64,000 nucleotides of DNA. It comes from DASYPQ01 sp046155895. GTDB lineage: Bacteria; Planctomycetota; UBA1135; GCA-002686595. The DNA lies in the NCBI GenBank assembly GCA_046155895.1, contig JBJXFB010000087.1, positions 1 to 64,000 of the forward strand. Reading direction: 5' to 3'. A program made the position numbers and the translations under genes. Numbering within the stretch: position 1 is the stretch's first letter; the number at the start of each line of letters is the position of its first letter. A model generated the notes under the pieces. The model saw only the letters and a list, made by a program, of their open reading frames with translations. It was not told where the DNA came from and searched no databases. Positions 7,689-16,616 of the stretch are shown here, one piece after another.

Positions 7689-9905
7689 CTATGCTCGGGC
7701 CGAAGTCTCCGCCGCCCGCGTGGCTCGCAGCGCCCGCCCGAGCACGATCGCGGCCAGGAGGAGCAGCCAGAGGCTCCCGGCGAGCGGCTCGAAGGGCGTC
7801 CATGATCCCTGCGACGGCAACGTCGAGACCGAGCACCCTCCTCCCCCGCCGCCCGACGAGGCGAACGTGAACGCGCCGTCGATGAGGAAGGCCTGTCCGG
7901 TGGCCGGATCGCGCACGAGGACGCTCGCCGAGCCGCCCGGGCGCGCCGGAGTGATGACCTCGAGCGTCTCCGCGTCGATCCACGTCACCATCGCCGCAGC
8001 GTCTCCGCCGGTTCCGGTGTCCGCGTCCGCGCCGAACACGACCTCGCTTCCCGGGGAGAACTCCGCACCACGGATCGTCACCCGGTCGCCGCCGGAGGTC
8101 GAGCCCCGGGCAGGATCGACGGAGTCGATGGACGGATCCGCTCCGGCCGCGAAGGTGAACGCGGCGGTGCCGCGCGAACCGCCTGGATGGAGGACCTCGA
8201 GCTCGTACGGGCCGCCCGCGGTCCCCGCATCGGTCGTAAAGCTGAGTCGCGTCGCGTCGTCGACGACAACCTGGCTCTGCGCGACGCCGTCGATGCGCAC
8301 CGTGCATCCGGGGACGAAGTCCTGCCCGAGCAGGACGACACGCGTCCCGCCCGCCGCGCTGCCCGCCTCCGGGAACACGGAGTCGATCCGGGGCATCGTC
8401 GCCGCGTCGAAAGCGGCGATCCGGCGGCCTTCCACGCCGCTGGGGTCGATCACGACGACGTCGTGCGTGCCTTCGATCGTGGCGGCGGTCGTGAGCTCGA
8501 TCGTCCCCGCATCGACCACCGTGCAGCCGCCGGGCAGGCCGTCCTCGTACACGACGTCACCGATCACGACGCGCGCGCCCGGAGCGAAGCCGGTTCCTTC
8601 GATCGTGAGAGCCGTTCCGCCGGCCGTAGAACCCGCGTCGGGGACCACGCTCGCGACCGTCGGATCCTCGGGCGTGATCTCGAGCGCGGCCACGAGGATG
8701 CTCCGCTCGCCGCTAGGGCTCGTCGCGGTGAGATCCGCGTGTCCAGGCTCCGCTCCGGCAAGAACGGTCACCTGGAAGGTCACCGCATTGCCGAGCCACG
8801 CGGTCGCGACCACGTCGATCGAGGGTTCGCTCGCCGCGAGCGTCGATCCGGGGGCGAGGCCGGAGCCTCGCACCGCGAGGGACTGCGCCTGCCCCGCGAT
8901 GCAGCGCAGCGGGTAGCGGTCGGAGTTCCTCCCGAGGCTGATGGGCACGTCCGGGTCCACTCGCTGGCTCCCGACGGCGATCGTCTGGCCCGTCCCCACC
9001 GCGAACGCCCCGAAGAGCGTCGATCCGAAGTCGACCGCGACCGTGTGGCCCGGACCCAGGTTCGCCGCCGAGACCGGGAAGTCGAGCGGCGTGGCGAACA
9101 GCGTGTAGGTCCCCGCGTCGAGCCCGACGATCTCGAAGGCGCCCGCGGCGCTCGCCAGCGCACCACCCGCCGTGCGGCCGCTCGCGTCGCGCGCGACGAC
9201 GTGCGCTCCCGCGACGACGGAGTCGTCCGAGGCGCGCCGAATCGTGCCTCGGATGGCCGCGAAACCCGCCGCAGGGTAGGCGTCGCGCATCCCCAGGACG
9301 TCGTCGCGGGAGAGCGAGCGGTGCAGGATCGAGGTCGTCGCGACGTAGGGGTGCATCGTCGCGCCGGCCGAGCCCGAATGGTCGAGACCCAGGAAGTGCC
9401 CGAGCTCGTGCGCCGCCACGTCCTCGAGGTCGTAGCTCCCCGGCTCTCTCGACGTGGTGAAGCCGTAGCCCGCGCCGTTGAACAGGACGTCCGCGTCGGT
9501 GATGCGCCCGTCGCTCGCGAACCACAGCGGCGTGATCGCGACGATGCCCGTGCCGGACGGGAAGTAGCCCGAGGCGTTCGTCTCGTCGAAGAGGAGCAGA
9601 TGGATCCCGTCGGCTTCCCAGTCGGACCTCGCCTGCTGCGCGGGTGTGGCGTCCTCGGCCAGGCGGGCCCTCGAGCCCGGCGCGCCGTTCCAGGCCGCGA
9701 TCGCGTTCCGGAAGGCCGGGAAATGCAGACCTGGAGCGATGTCGTCCGAGCCCGCGGAGGAGATCACGACGCGGATCGAGTGCGGATTCGCCCAGTAGAG
9801 CTCCGAGCCGTTGCCCGAGTGCCGCAGCCGGACGTGCCCGAACGCGCTCGCCCCCGCGACGAGGAGAACGACCGAGGCGAACCCGATCCGCCCCGGGCGC
9901 CTCAC
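7689..9905 (-). CDS. Secreted matrixin-type metalloprotease with IPT/TIG domains and C-terminal membrane anchor
   Basis: This is a 738-residue protein. A signal-like helix (residues about 9-22) precedes a metallopeptidase domain with the zinc motif HELGHFLGLDH (166-176) and a Met-turn (M184), as in M10A matrixins. A carboxypeptidase-regulatory-like beta domain follows (about 200-280). At least three IPT/TIG repeats come next, each beginning with a P-x-x-G-S-x-x-GG pattern. The end is a hydrophobic stretch plus Arg-rich tail, resembling a sorting or anchor signal. The GTG start at 9905 overlaps the upstream TGA stop by 4 bp (GTGA), which supports this start and indicates coupling with the gene at 9902-10477. 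Extracellular proteolysis is inferred; substrates are unknown. Confidence 0.8.
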   Translation of the reverse strand: MRRPGRIGFASVVLLVAGASAFGHVRLRHSGNGSELYWANPHSIRVVISSAGSDDIAPGLHFPAFRNAIAAWNGAPGSRARLAEDATPAQQARSDWEADGIHLLLFDETNASGYFPSGTGIVAITPLWFASDGRITDADVLFNGAGYGFTTSREPGSYDLEDVAAHELGHFLGLDHSGSAGATMHPYVATTSILHRSLSRDDVLGMRDAYPAAGFAAIRGTIRRASDDSVVAGAHVVARDASGRTAGGALASAAGAFEIVGLDAGTYTLFATPLDFPVSAANLGPGHTVAVDFGSTLFGAFAVGTGQTIAVGSQRVDPDVPISLGRNSDRYPLRCIAGQAQSLAVRGSGLAPGSTLAASEPSIDVVATAWLGNAVTFQVTVLAGAEPGHADLTATSPSGERSILVAALEITPEDPTVASVVPDAGSTAGGTALTIEGTGFAPGARVVIGDVVYEDGLPGGCTVVDAGTIELTTAATIEGTHDVVVIDPSGVEGRRIAAFDAATMPRIDSVFPEAGSAAGGTRVVLLGQDFVPGCTVRIDGVAQSQVVVDDATRLSFTTDAGTAGGPYELEVLHPGGSRGTAAFTFAAGADPSIDSVDPARGSTSGGDRVTIRGAEFSPGSEVVFGADADTGTGGDAAAMVTWIDAETLEVITPARPGGSASVLVRDPATGQAFLIDGAFTFASSGGGGGGCSVSTLPSQGSWTPFEPLAGSLWLLLLAAIVLGRALRATRAAETSARA

Positions 9906-10477
9906 CGCCGCACGCCTTTCGATCGCCGCCGCGCGGCCGCTGCCTCGATCTCGGCGAGCGTTCCGGCATAGTCGAGGACCGCGCGTGCGGGCACGCTTCC
10001 CGCGGGCTCGATGACGGTGAGTCCCTCGCAATCGCGGATCAAGCGCTTGGAACCGGAGCGGTCCGTTTCGACCCTCAACCGCCCCTGCGCGAGGCCAACG
10101 GGCATGCGCATCCCGCTCGCGTCCGCTCCCGAAAGGAAGAGGATGGCTTCCTCCCCGAGCGCGAGGCGCGGAAGCCCGGGGATCGTCATACCCCGGCCGT
10201 CGGGCAGCACGCCTCCGGGGATGCGGATCACGCGCACGGCCTGGGGCTCGCCCCAGAGAGTCCGCGCCACCTGGATCGTGTACTCGGTGTCGATGCGCCG
10301 GCGGCCTTCGAGCACGGCTCGGACTCCGATCACGCGGCCTTCCAGGCACAGCTCGGAGCGCTGGAGGAGCTCGGGGACCTCCAGGCGCACGGCGGTCCCC
10401 GCCCGGAGGCCGGAGGAACCCGCGAGCAGGACGGCCGGGAGGAGGAGCCGGCGGAGGAGCGCGGGGAGGCTGGGCAT
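9902..10477 (-). CDS. Secreted protein of unknown function, coupled to the metalloprotease gene
   Basis: This is a 191-residue product with a clear signal peptide (MPSLPALLRRLLLPAVLLAG). A mostly beta domain follows, containing a repeated Val-Arg pattern and EEAILFLSG, which resembles an OB-like or small beta-barrel exported domain. No enzyme motif is seen. Its stop overlaps the GTG start of the matrixin-like protease by 4 bp, so the two are translated together and may act together, for example as an accessory or inhibitor of the protease. That pairing is inferred from arrangement only. Codons upstream of 10477 read as Arg/Ser-rich noise, so the internal ATG is preferred. Confidence 0.65.
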   Translation of the reverse strand: MPSLPALLRRLLLPAVLLAGSSGLRAGTAVRLEVPELLQRSELCLEGRVIGVRAVLEGRRRIDTEYTIQVARTLWGEPQAVRVIRIPGGVLPDGRGMTIPGLPRLALGEEAILFLSGADASGMRMPVGLAQGRLRVETDRSGSKRLIRDCEGLTVIEPAGSVPARAVLDYAGTLAEIEAAAARRRSKGVRR

Positions 10478-10601
10478 GGGTCGATAGAGGCCTCCGCGCT
10501 TCTTCGACAGGCTCCAGGCCCCCCTTGAAGACCTTTCCCGACCTCGCTCGCGCCAGCGGGATAGCCTTCGGATGCTCCCCCGGGGTGGATCCCCGGTCCC
10601 C

Positions 10602-10922
10602 ATGACCCCCGAAGAGATGCTGCGCAAGATGTGCGTCCGTCACGGCCTCCCGCCGGACTACGCCACCAAGCTCGTCCCGGTCGTCCGGCGGGCCATGGAG
10701 TCGCCCGAGGAGGTCCGGGAGAGGATCCTGGCGATGGTCGAGGGCAACCTGGCCCAGCACGCGGCCGATCTCGACGACCCGCCGGCGCTGTCGAACGACC
10801 CCGACGACGCCGTGCTGCTCGCGGTGGCGCGCCTGATGCACCACTGGGTGCCGTCGGAGAACGCGCTCGATCCGAAGAACGGCCTCGACGGGTTCGACAT
10901 CACGGGGCTCCAGACCCCCTGA
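10602..10922 (+). CDS. Small hypothetical protein
   Basis: This is a 106-residue, acidic, predominantly helical, soluble protein without a signal peptide or membrane segment. The N-terminal half (MTPEEMLRKMCVRHGLPPDY) looks like a small helical bundle. The C-terminal 25 residues are poorly structured. I do not recognise it. An ATG at 10572 would add ten residues; 10602 is preferred because the preceding codons are Gly/Pro-rich. The gene is convergent with the cupredoxin gene, and a hairpin lies between them. Codon usage matches the neighbouring genes, which supports it being real. Confidence 0.55.
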   Translation: MTPEEMLRKMCVRHGLPPDYATKLVPVVRRAMESPEEVRERILAMVEGNLAQHAADLDDPPALSNDPDDAVLLAVARLMHHWVPSENALDPKNGLDGFDITGLQTP

Positions 10923-10929
10923 AACCGCG

Positions 10930-10960
10930 GCGGGCGGCTCCTCGAGGAGGAACCGCCCGC
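10930..10960. terminator. Hairpin between convergent genes, probable bidirectional terminator
   Basis: Eight GC-rich pairs (GCGGGCGG at 10930-10937 with CCGCCCGC at 10953-10960) enclose a second self-complementary segment, CTCCTCGAGGAG. No long T-run follows on either side. The element sits in the 66-bp gap between two converging genes, where a shared terminator is expected. Confidence 0.5.
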
Positions 10961-10988
10961 GCTGGATGCGTCGTCGGAAGGAGCTGGG

Positions 10989-11726
10989 CTACTTCTTGCC
11001 CTTCTTCTTCTCGCCCATCTTGATCTCGAGAGGGTCGCAGGTGCCGTCCTCCTTGACGACCACCTCGGCCTTCTCCTTGCCGAGCTTCTCGTGCCAGAGC
11101 TCGGCCTTGTACTTCCCGGGCTTCAGGCCGCTGATGGAGAAGGAACCGTCCTCGGCCGTCACGGCGTAGTAGGGCGTGTCGGTCACGAAGATGTAGGCCG
11201 ACATCCAGTCGTGGATGTCGCACTTGACCTGGATCTTGTCGCCCTTCGCCAGCATCTGCTCCTCCTTGGAGCCGGGCGCGATCGTCTTGTTCAGGGAGTC
11301 GTTCTTCGTCGCGTAGGTGTGGACGTTGTGCGACACCTCGTCGGAGTTCAGGAAGAGGACCTTGCCGCCCGCGGGCAGGACGCGGACGTGCGGCACGAAG
11401 CGGCACTGCTTCTGGTCGATCTCGACCGGCTCCGCCGAGGGCTCGACCTTGGCGTCCGGCACGTCGATCGTGATCACGACGTTGGCGATGCCGCCGTCCT
11501 TGGAGACGACGAGCGTCGGATCCGTCGTGTCCATCGTCTGCCCCGCGCCGTGGCAGCCCTTGGCTTTTTCTTCCGTGATCGCGAGTGGCTTCAGCTCGGG
11601 CGCCTTGCCGTCGAATTTCACGGAGCCCGTGACCTTGCCCTCGGTGGCGGGGGTCGTCGAGGCGAACGCGACGCTGCCGATGGCCGCGATCGCGAGGAGG
11701 ATCGGTGTCTTCATGTTTTTCTGCAT
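10989..11726 (-). CDS. Exported cupredoxin-like copper protein with regulatory beta domain
   Basis: This is a 245-residue protein with a signal peptide (about residues 5-22). The central domain has plastocyanin-like ligands: a His in SHNVHTY (H133 or H136) and the loop CDIHDWM giving C169, H172 and M175. That C-x2-H-x2-M pattern is typical of blue copper sites. The last 60 residues resemble a carboxypeptidase-regulatory-like fold (AEDGSFSISGLKPGKYKAEL), and the tail is Lys-rich. It follows the octaheme cytochrome gene by 61 bp on the same strand, so it may accept electrons from the cytochrome bc complex in the periplasm (inferred). The ATG at 11714 is an alternative start; an AGGA lies 12 bp upstream of it. 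Confidence 0.75.
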   Translation of the reverse strand: MQKNMKTPILLAIAAIGSVAFASTTPATEGKVTGSVKFDGKAPELKPLAITEEKAKGCHGAGQTMDTTDPTLVVSKDGGIANVVITIDVPDAKVEPSAEPVEIDQKQCRFVPHVRVLPAGGKVLFLNSDEVSHNVHTYATKNDSLNKTIAPGSKEEQMLAKGDKIQVKCDIHDWMSAYIFVTDTPYYAVTAEDGSFSISGLKPGKYKAELWHEKLGKEKAEVVVKEDGTCDPLEIKMGEKKKGKK

Positions 11727-11787
11727 TCCTGGCTGAAAGGGTTCGAGAACGAAGGGGTGTGCGGGCGTTCGACGCGGGTGGCCACGC

Positions 11788-14700
11788 CTATTGGCTCATG
11801 GGCGCCGCCCGGTCCATGTTGAACAGCCAGTCGAGCACGGACTGGATCTGCTGTTCGTTGGAGGAATCCGGGTAGACGTTCTGGTACTGCGGAGGATCGC
11901 CCTGGAAGTTCCCTGGCATCGAGGTGCCGGGGTACACGAGGCCCGGGTTCCAGAGCCAGTCCTCGACCCAGGCCTCGCGCAGGCGCTCGTGGGTCAGGAA
12001 CAGGTCGGGTCCCCAGGAGAGCGGGGAATCCTTCTGGTCGGGCGGAACGCCCTCGTGCCAGTGGCACTGGTAGCAGTTCGGCCCTTGCAGGCCGACCTTC
12101 TGGCCCAGGGAGATCGGGCCGCCGTGACCTGCGAGTTCCCGGCTGCGCGCCTCGAGGTGCGTGGGCGCCCGGCGGTGGACGGACTCATAGGCGGGATCGA
12201 CGGGACCGGCCATGCGGAAGCCGCGGCTCTCGCCAAAGGCGCGGAGCTTGGCGAATCCCCCCGTGATGTCGGCTGCGGATCCTCGTTCGATCCCGAGGAC
12301 GACCTTGGGGTCGAGGCCCGCGCCGCGCGCCACCTCGTCGAGGGGGAGCGTGCCGGATTGCTCGCGCAGCAGACTGACCTGCGGCCAAACGCGCTCGGCG
12401 TCGTCCTGGTGGCCTTCCTTGAGCTTCATCCCGAGCGCGAGGCGCATCGTCCTCGCGTAGCGCGAAGGCCAATCGCGCGCCGAGGCGTTCGCGAAGTAGT
12501 CCGCGATCGCACCCGCCTCGTCGCCATCGTAGTGGAAGGTCGGCATCCGCACGCGGATCTGCTGGCGCAACGGCACCGGATCGTTGAGGAAGCCGAAGAA
12601 CCAGTTGCGCTGCAGCTTCCCGCCTTCGTCGACGAGCACGGGCGGCGCGTAGGTCCAACGGACCTTGTCGTAGGGCTCCTCCGAGTAGTTGCGGAAGACT
12701 CCGTCGACGTCCTCGACCTTGCCTTCGCCGTCGGGGTCCGCGGTGAGATAGGAGACGGCCTCCTCGGGGTCGGTTGCCTCCGGATCGAAGCGCGGCGCGC
12801 CGTAGAAGTAGTAGTCGGTCACGACATCCACGAACCGCCCGCCGTTGGGAGGCGAGACGGCGATCAGGTTCTTGCGCTCGACGCTCACGTTCTCGCCCGG
12901 AAGCCCGACGTCCGGCGCGGCGGCGAGCAGGCGCAGTCCGATCTCCTCGACCTCCTCCTCGTTCTCTTCCTCGTAGTTCTTGATCCACGCCTCGAGAGCG
13001 GCGAGATCGGTCATCGGAGGGGGCATCTTGGCGGACTCGAGCGGCGTGAGCTCGGCCGACACGGTGTGCTCGACCCCGTCCGCGTCGCGGAAGGTGACTT
13101 CGCCGGGCTCGAGGACGTGACAGGCCGCGCAGTTCTTCTGACGCATGGCGCGCAGGCCTGCGTCCATCGACTGCTCCTCGGTCGTCGGGACCATCTTCGC
13201 GCGCTGGACCTCGTCGTCGACGAGGCCCACGACGAAGGTCGCGATCGAGTCCGCCTGCTCCTCGGTGAAGGCGAAGTACGGCATGCGCAGCTTCTCCTTC
13301 GGGTTCTTGATCTTCTCGAGGTCGAAGGAGCGCGGCGCGTGAAGCTTCCGCTGCAGCCAGCCCTCGCGGTAGGAGTGGTCGAGCATCGGCCGGCCGCCGA
13401 GGTCCTTGTAGGCCGCGAAACCGAAGTCGAGCTTGTCGACCGTCTTGCTGCCCCAGTTGGAGAGCTCGGTGCCGATCGGCATCTCGTTCTCCATGCCCTT
13501 GATCTCGTGGCAGGAGAAGCAGCCCTGGTTGAGGACGATCTGCTCGCCCACCACGACTTCGAGCTTCTCGAGGTCGTCCCAGCGGTGCTCGGGATTCTCG
13601 CCCTTCAATCTCCGCTCGAGCTCGTTGCGTCCGAGCTTGTTGAAGAACCAGCGTGCCTGCTCGCGCAGCGTCTCCGCGTCGACGGGACTCGGCTTCTCGA
13701 CCCAGCCCGCGGGCACTTCGTGGAAGAACGCGTCGGGATCGTCGACGATGTAGGCGGCGACGTCGGACGCGTCCTGGTCGGAGAGGCGCAGGTTCGGCAT
13801 GCGCGTGTCGGGCCAGTAGCTCTTCGGGTCCTTGATCCAGGCGTAGAGCCACTCGCGATTCACCTTCGAGGCGATGCCGCGCAGGTTCGGACCGTGCTCG
13901 TTCGTGTCTTCCTTCTCGAACGCGAGGTCTTCCGTCTTCGCCTCGGTGCCCGGGTAGGGCGCGACGTTGTGGCAGGCGAGGCAGCCCGCGACGCGGAAGA
14001 CCTCCCGGCCGCGCTCGGCGTTGCCTTCGACGGGAACGGGCGGCATCGACGCCTCCGGCGAGCGCGAGAGGACGAAGGCCGTGACGGCCGCGACCGATGT
14101 GTCGTTCCAGGACTGGCCCAGGATCTCCGGGCCCTGGCCGTAGTTCGATTTCGAGATCACCTCGTCCGGCGCGTAATTCTCGAGGTGGAAGACCTGCGGC
14201 ATCCACGTCGTCGGGCGGAAAGCCTTCGGGTTCGCCACCCAGGCCGCGATCCAGTCGGGGCGCACCTTGGCGCGGATGCCCTTCAGCGACGGAGCCGGCT
14301 TGCGGGTCGTCGGGAACCAGTCGACCTTGTGGCAGGCGTAGCAGCCGTACTTCTCGAAGAGCTGGTAGCCCTCCGAGACCTTGGGAGCCTCCTCCGCGAT
14401 CAGCTCCATCGAGGTCTTGTGGCACTGCACGCAGGAGGCCTCGACGAAGGCGTCCGAGAGCATCGGGTAGTCCCAGTGGTGCTGCTTGTGCCAGTGGTAC
14501 TCGTCGTACCAGCGCTCACCCTCTTCGGCGTTCGAGGCGCGGTGGTCGGCGCGCACGAAATCGAGCGCCTCGCCCGCGCCGCGGTGGCAGATCGTGCAGC
14601 CGACGTCCTTCATCGGGTGCGGCGAGCTGCTGGAGAGGTACAGGTCGAGGCGCGGGTGGGACCGCAGCGGTTCCTTGTCCGCGGCCTCGTCCCAGCCCTC

Positions 14701-15492
14701 GCGATCGCTCGCCATGTGGCAGCTCGTGCACATGTCGACGCGGATCGTCTTCGTGAAGTTGAGCTCGAAGGTCAGCTTCTCCAGGACGATCTTCTGGACC
14801 TGGAGCAACGGGCCGATGAAATCGAGGCCGGGCGCGTCGCGCAGGGCGTCCGCCAGCACGACGGCCTTGTCCGTCGGTGCGAGCTGCTCGACGCGCTTGC
14901 GCAGCCTCTCCTGGTCGCGGGTGCCCGCCGCGAGGGCCTTCTCGGCCTCGGAGACCCGATTCATGATCGCCTGGGTCTTCGCCTTGGCGTCCTTGTACTT
15001 CGCCTCGATCTCCTCCTTTGCGAGCGCCGTCGTCGCGACCGCGTCGGAAGCCTTGTCGAGCTTCTCCTGCTCGGCGGTCAGGTCGCCGATCTCGCGACGG
15101 TGCTCCTCGACGAGGTAGCGCGTCCAGTCGTAGTCGGCCTTCGCGAACTTCGCCTCCTGGTCCTTCACGTACAACTCGCCGTTGACCGCGAACTCCTCGG
15201 CCTTCGCCTTCTCGAGCTCTCCCTGCCTGGCCGCGAGGTCCGAGCGCGCGGCCTCGACGGCGGCCTTGAGGGCTGCTTCGCCCTGCTTCGCCGCCGGCGT
15301 CTCGAGCGCGTCGAGCGTGGCGCGGGTCTTCTCGAGATCGCGGGCGCGGAACTCGCGCTGGTAGTCCTTCCAGGGCCGATTCCAGTCCGCGACCATCATC
15401 CACAGCGAGGCGACGAGGAACGCGAGGCTCGAGAACAAGAACCACTTGTTCAGCGTCGGCGTGAAGTAGTGCGTATCTCCTCGGTCGGCCAT
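11788..15492 (-). CDS. Membrane-anchored octaheme c-type cytochrome of the bc complex
   Basis: This is a 1234-residue protein with one N-terminal membrane helix (residues 17-37) and a long charged coiled coil (about 40-215). Eight CxxCH heme c motifs follow near residues 256, 298, 353, 383, 502, 657, 786 and 1140. They are CTSCH, CTICH, CVQCH, CYACH, CLACH, CFSCH, CAACH and CYQCH. Their spacing suggests several fused mono- and diheme cytochrome c modules. It lies 16 bp after subunit IV of the bc complex and probably takes the place of cytochrome c1 or f, carrying electrons from the Rieske protein outward. The protein should sit mostly in the periplasm. It is far longer than ordinary complex III cytochromes; similar multiheme partners are known in other deep-branching bc complexes. 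Confidence 0.85.
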   Translation of the reverse strand: MADRGDTHYFTPTLNKWFLFSSLAFLVASLWMMVADWNRPWKDYQREFRARDLEKTRATLDALETPAAKQGEAALKAAVEAARSDLAARQGELEKAKAEEFAVNGELYVKDQEAKFAKADYDWTRYLVEEHRREIGDLTAEQEKLDKASDAVATTALAKEEIEAKYKDAKAKTQAIMNRVSEAEKALAAGTRDQERLRKRVEQLAPTDKAVVLADALRDAPGLDFIGPLLQVQKIVLEKLTFELNFTKTIRVDMCTSCHMASDREGWDEAADKEPLRSHPRLDLYLSSSSPHPMKDVGCTICHRGAGEALDFVRADHRASNAEEGERWYDEYHWHKQHHWDYPMLSDAFVEASCVQCHKTSMELIAEEAPKVSEGYQLFEKYGCYACHKVDWFPTTRKPAPSLKGIRAKVRPDWIAAWVANPKAFRPTTWMPQVFHLENYAPDEVISKSNYGQGPEILGQSWNDTSVAAVTAFVLSRSPEASMPPVPVEGNAERGREVFRVAGCLACHNVAPYPGTEAKTEDLAFEKEDTNEHGPNLRGIASKVNREWLYAWIKDPKSYWPDTRMPNLRLSDQDASDVAAYIVDDPDAFFHEVPAGWVEKPSPVDAETLREQARWFFNKLGRNELERRLKGENPEHRWDDLEKLEVVVGEQIVLNQGCFSCHEIKGMENEMPIGTELSNWGSKTVDKLDFGFAAYKDLGGRPMLDHSYREGWLQRKLHAPRSFDLEKIKNPKEKLRMPYFAFTEEQADSIATFVVGLVDDEVQRAKMVPTTEEQSMDAGLRAMRQKNCAACHVLEPGEVTFRDADGVEHTVSAELTPLESAKMPPPMTDLAALEAWIKNYEEENEEEVEEIGLRLLAAAPDVGLPGENVSVERKNLIAVSPPNGGRFVDVVTDYYFYGAPRFDPEATDPEEAVSYLTADPDGEGKVEDVDGVFRNYSEEPYDKVRWTYAPPVLVDEGGKLQRNWFFGFLNDPVPLRQQIRVRMPTFHYDGDEAGAIADYFANASARDWPSRYARTMRLALGMKLKEGHQDDAERVWPQVSLLREQSGTLPLDEVARGAGLDPKVVLGIERGSAADITGGFAKLRAFGESRGFRMAGPVDPAYESVHRRAPTHLEARSRELAGHGGPISLGQKVGLQGPNCYQCHWHEGVPPDQKDSPLSWGPDLFLTHERLREAWVEDWLWNPGLVYPGTSMPGNFQGDPPQYQNVYPDSSNEQQIQSVLDWLFNMDRAAPMSQ

Positions 15493-15508
15493 GTCGGCGA
15501 GTCCTCGT

Positions 15509-16591
15509 TCAGACGTTGAAGAAGTACTCGGGGATCCCGATGACGTATTTGAGGTTCACCGTCCAGCGCAGGATCATCTTGATCGGCACGAGGCAGAACC
15601 ACAGGAAGAGGTGGATCATCACGTTGAAGCGGACGGGGCCCATCTGCTCCGCCATCTTCCTGAACACGGTCTTGCCCAGCACCGGCGGCAGGACCACGAA
15701 GAACCCGAGCATCGCGACGATCCCCGGCAGCTCACGCATGAGGATCCCGTCGGGGCGCGGCCGGTCGAGCCAGTAGATCCAGAAGTACTCCGACAGGTTC
15801 ACGTTGACCGCCGGCTCGAGCTTGTGGATGTCCCAGTACTCGAACGGCCCGAAGAAGGACCAGTTCGGGCCCCGCAGGAAGGTCCCCATGATCACCAGGG
15901 ACACCCACAGGAGCAGGAAGCCGACGAGGAAGAAGCTGACGGCGAAAGGCCGCTCGTCGAAGGTGTAGTAGCCGTTCCCCTTGGGGTTCTTGTCGAGGTA
16001 GGGCACCGCCATGAGGCCGACGATGATGAAGCTCGGCAGCAGCACGCCCGCGATCCAGGGGTCGAAGTAGACCAGAAGCTCCTGGAGCCCGAGGAAGTAC
16101 CACGGCGCCTTCGACGGGTTCGGCGTGCGCGACTGGCTGGCGGGTTCCTCGAGCGGCGCCTCGATCTCGACGCTCCAGACGATCAGGAGCACGGTCATCA
16201 GGACGAGGCAGATCAGCTCCGTGTAGACGAGGTCCGGCCACACGAAGACCTTCTGCTTGGCGAGCTCGTTCTCGAGCGTGGCCTCGCCCTTCCGCGAGCG
16301 CTCGTCGTTGATCACCGCGCGCCGCAGGGCGAGCCAGGTGAAGAAGATCACCCCGGCGAGCATCCCGACGATCGGGATGTTGTCGCCCTTCGTGACGATC
16401 TTGTTGAAGTTCTCGTCGGGGAACGCGAAGACGAAGAGCGCGGTGCCGATCAGCGATCCGACCGCGAACACGATCGGGTTCGTGGCGAGCTTGCGGAACT
16501 TCAGGACGAGGAACAGCGCGACGGTGCAGCCGATCGTGTAGGGAATCGGCGCCGAGATCGCGTCAATCAGGTCCTTGATCAGCTGGCCCAT
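15509..16591 (-). CDS. Cytochrome b subunit IV-like protein (C-terminal half of cytochrome b)
   Basis: This is a 360-residue integral membrane protein with about eight to nine helices. It corresponds to the C-terminal half of cytochrome b, as in petD-type subunit IV, with additional helices. The quinol-oxidation loop usually reading PEWY here reads APWYF (within PSKAPWYFLGLQEL), so the classical Glu is replaced by Pro. The adjacent motif VYFDPW and the next helices are well kept. It is encoded between cytochrome b (25-bp gap) and the octaheme cytochrome (16-bp gap). It should form part of the quinol-oxidising site facing the periplasm. Confidence 0.88.
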   Translation of the reverse strand: MGQLIKDLIDAISAPIPYTIGCTVALFLVLKFRKLATNPIVFAVGSLIGTALFVFAFPDENFNKIVTKGDNIPIVGMLAGVIFFTWLALRRAVINDERSRKGEATLENELAKQKVFVWPDLVYTELICLVLMTVLLIVWSVEIEAPLEEPASQSRTPNPSKAPWYFLGLQELLVYFDPWIAGVLLPSFIIVGLMAVPYLDKNPKGNGYYTFDERPFAVSFFLVGFLLLWVSLVIMGTFLRGPNWSFFGPFEYWDIHKLEPAVNVNLSEYFWIYWLDRPRPDGILMRELPGIVAMLGFFVVLPPVLGKTVFRKMAEQMGPVRFNVMIHLFLWFCLVPIKMILRWTVNLKYVIGIPEYFFNV

Positions 16592-16616
16592 GCTCGATTC
16601 CGCTCGCCCAGGCGCC

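Noticed and set aside
11791..15519. Very long open frames opposite the octaheme cytochrome and elsewhere (for example 20757-24377 on the plus strand)
   Set aside because: They are antisense to genes with clear motifs, are dominated by Arg, Ala, Gly and Asp, and show no domains; high GC makes stop codons rare in these frames.
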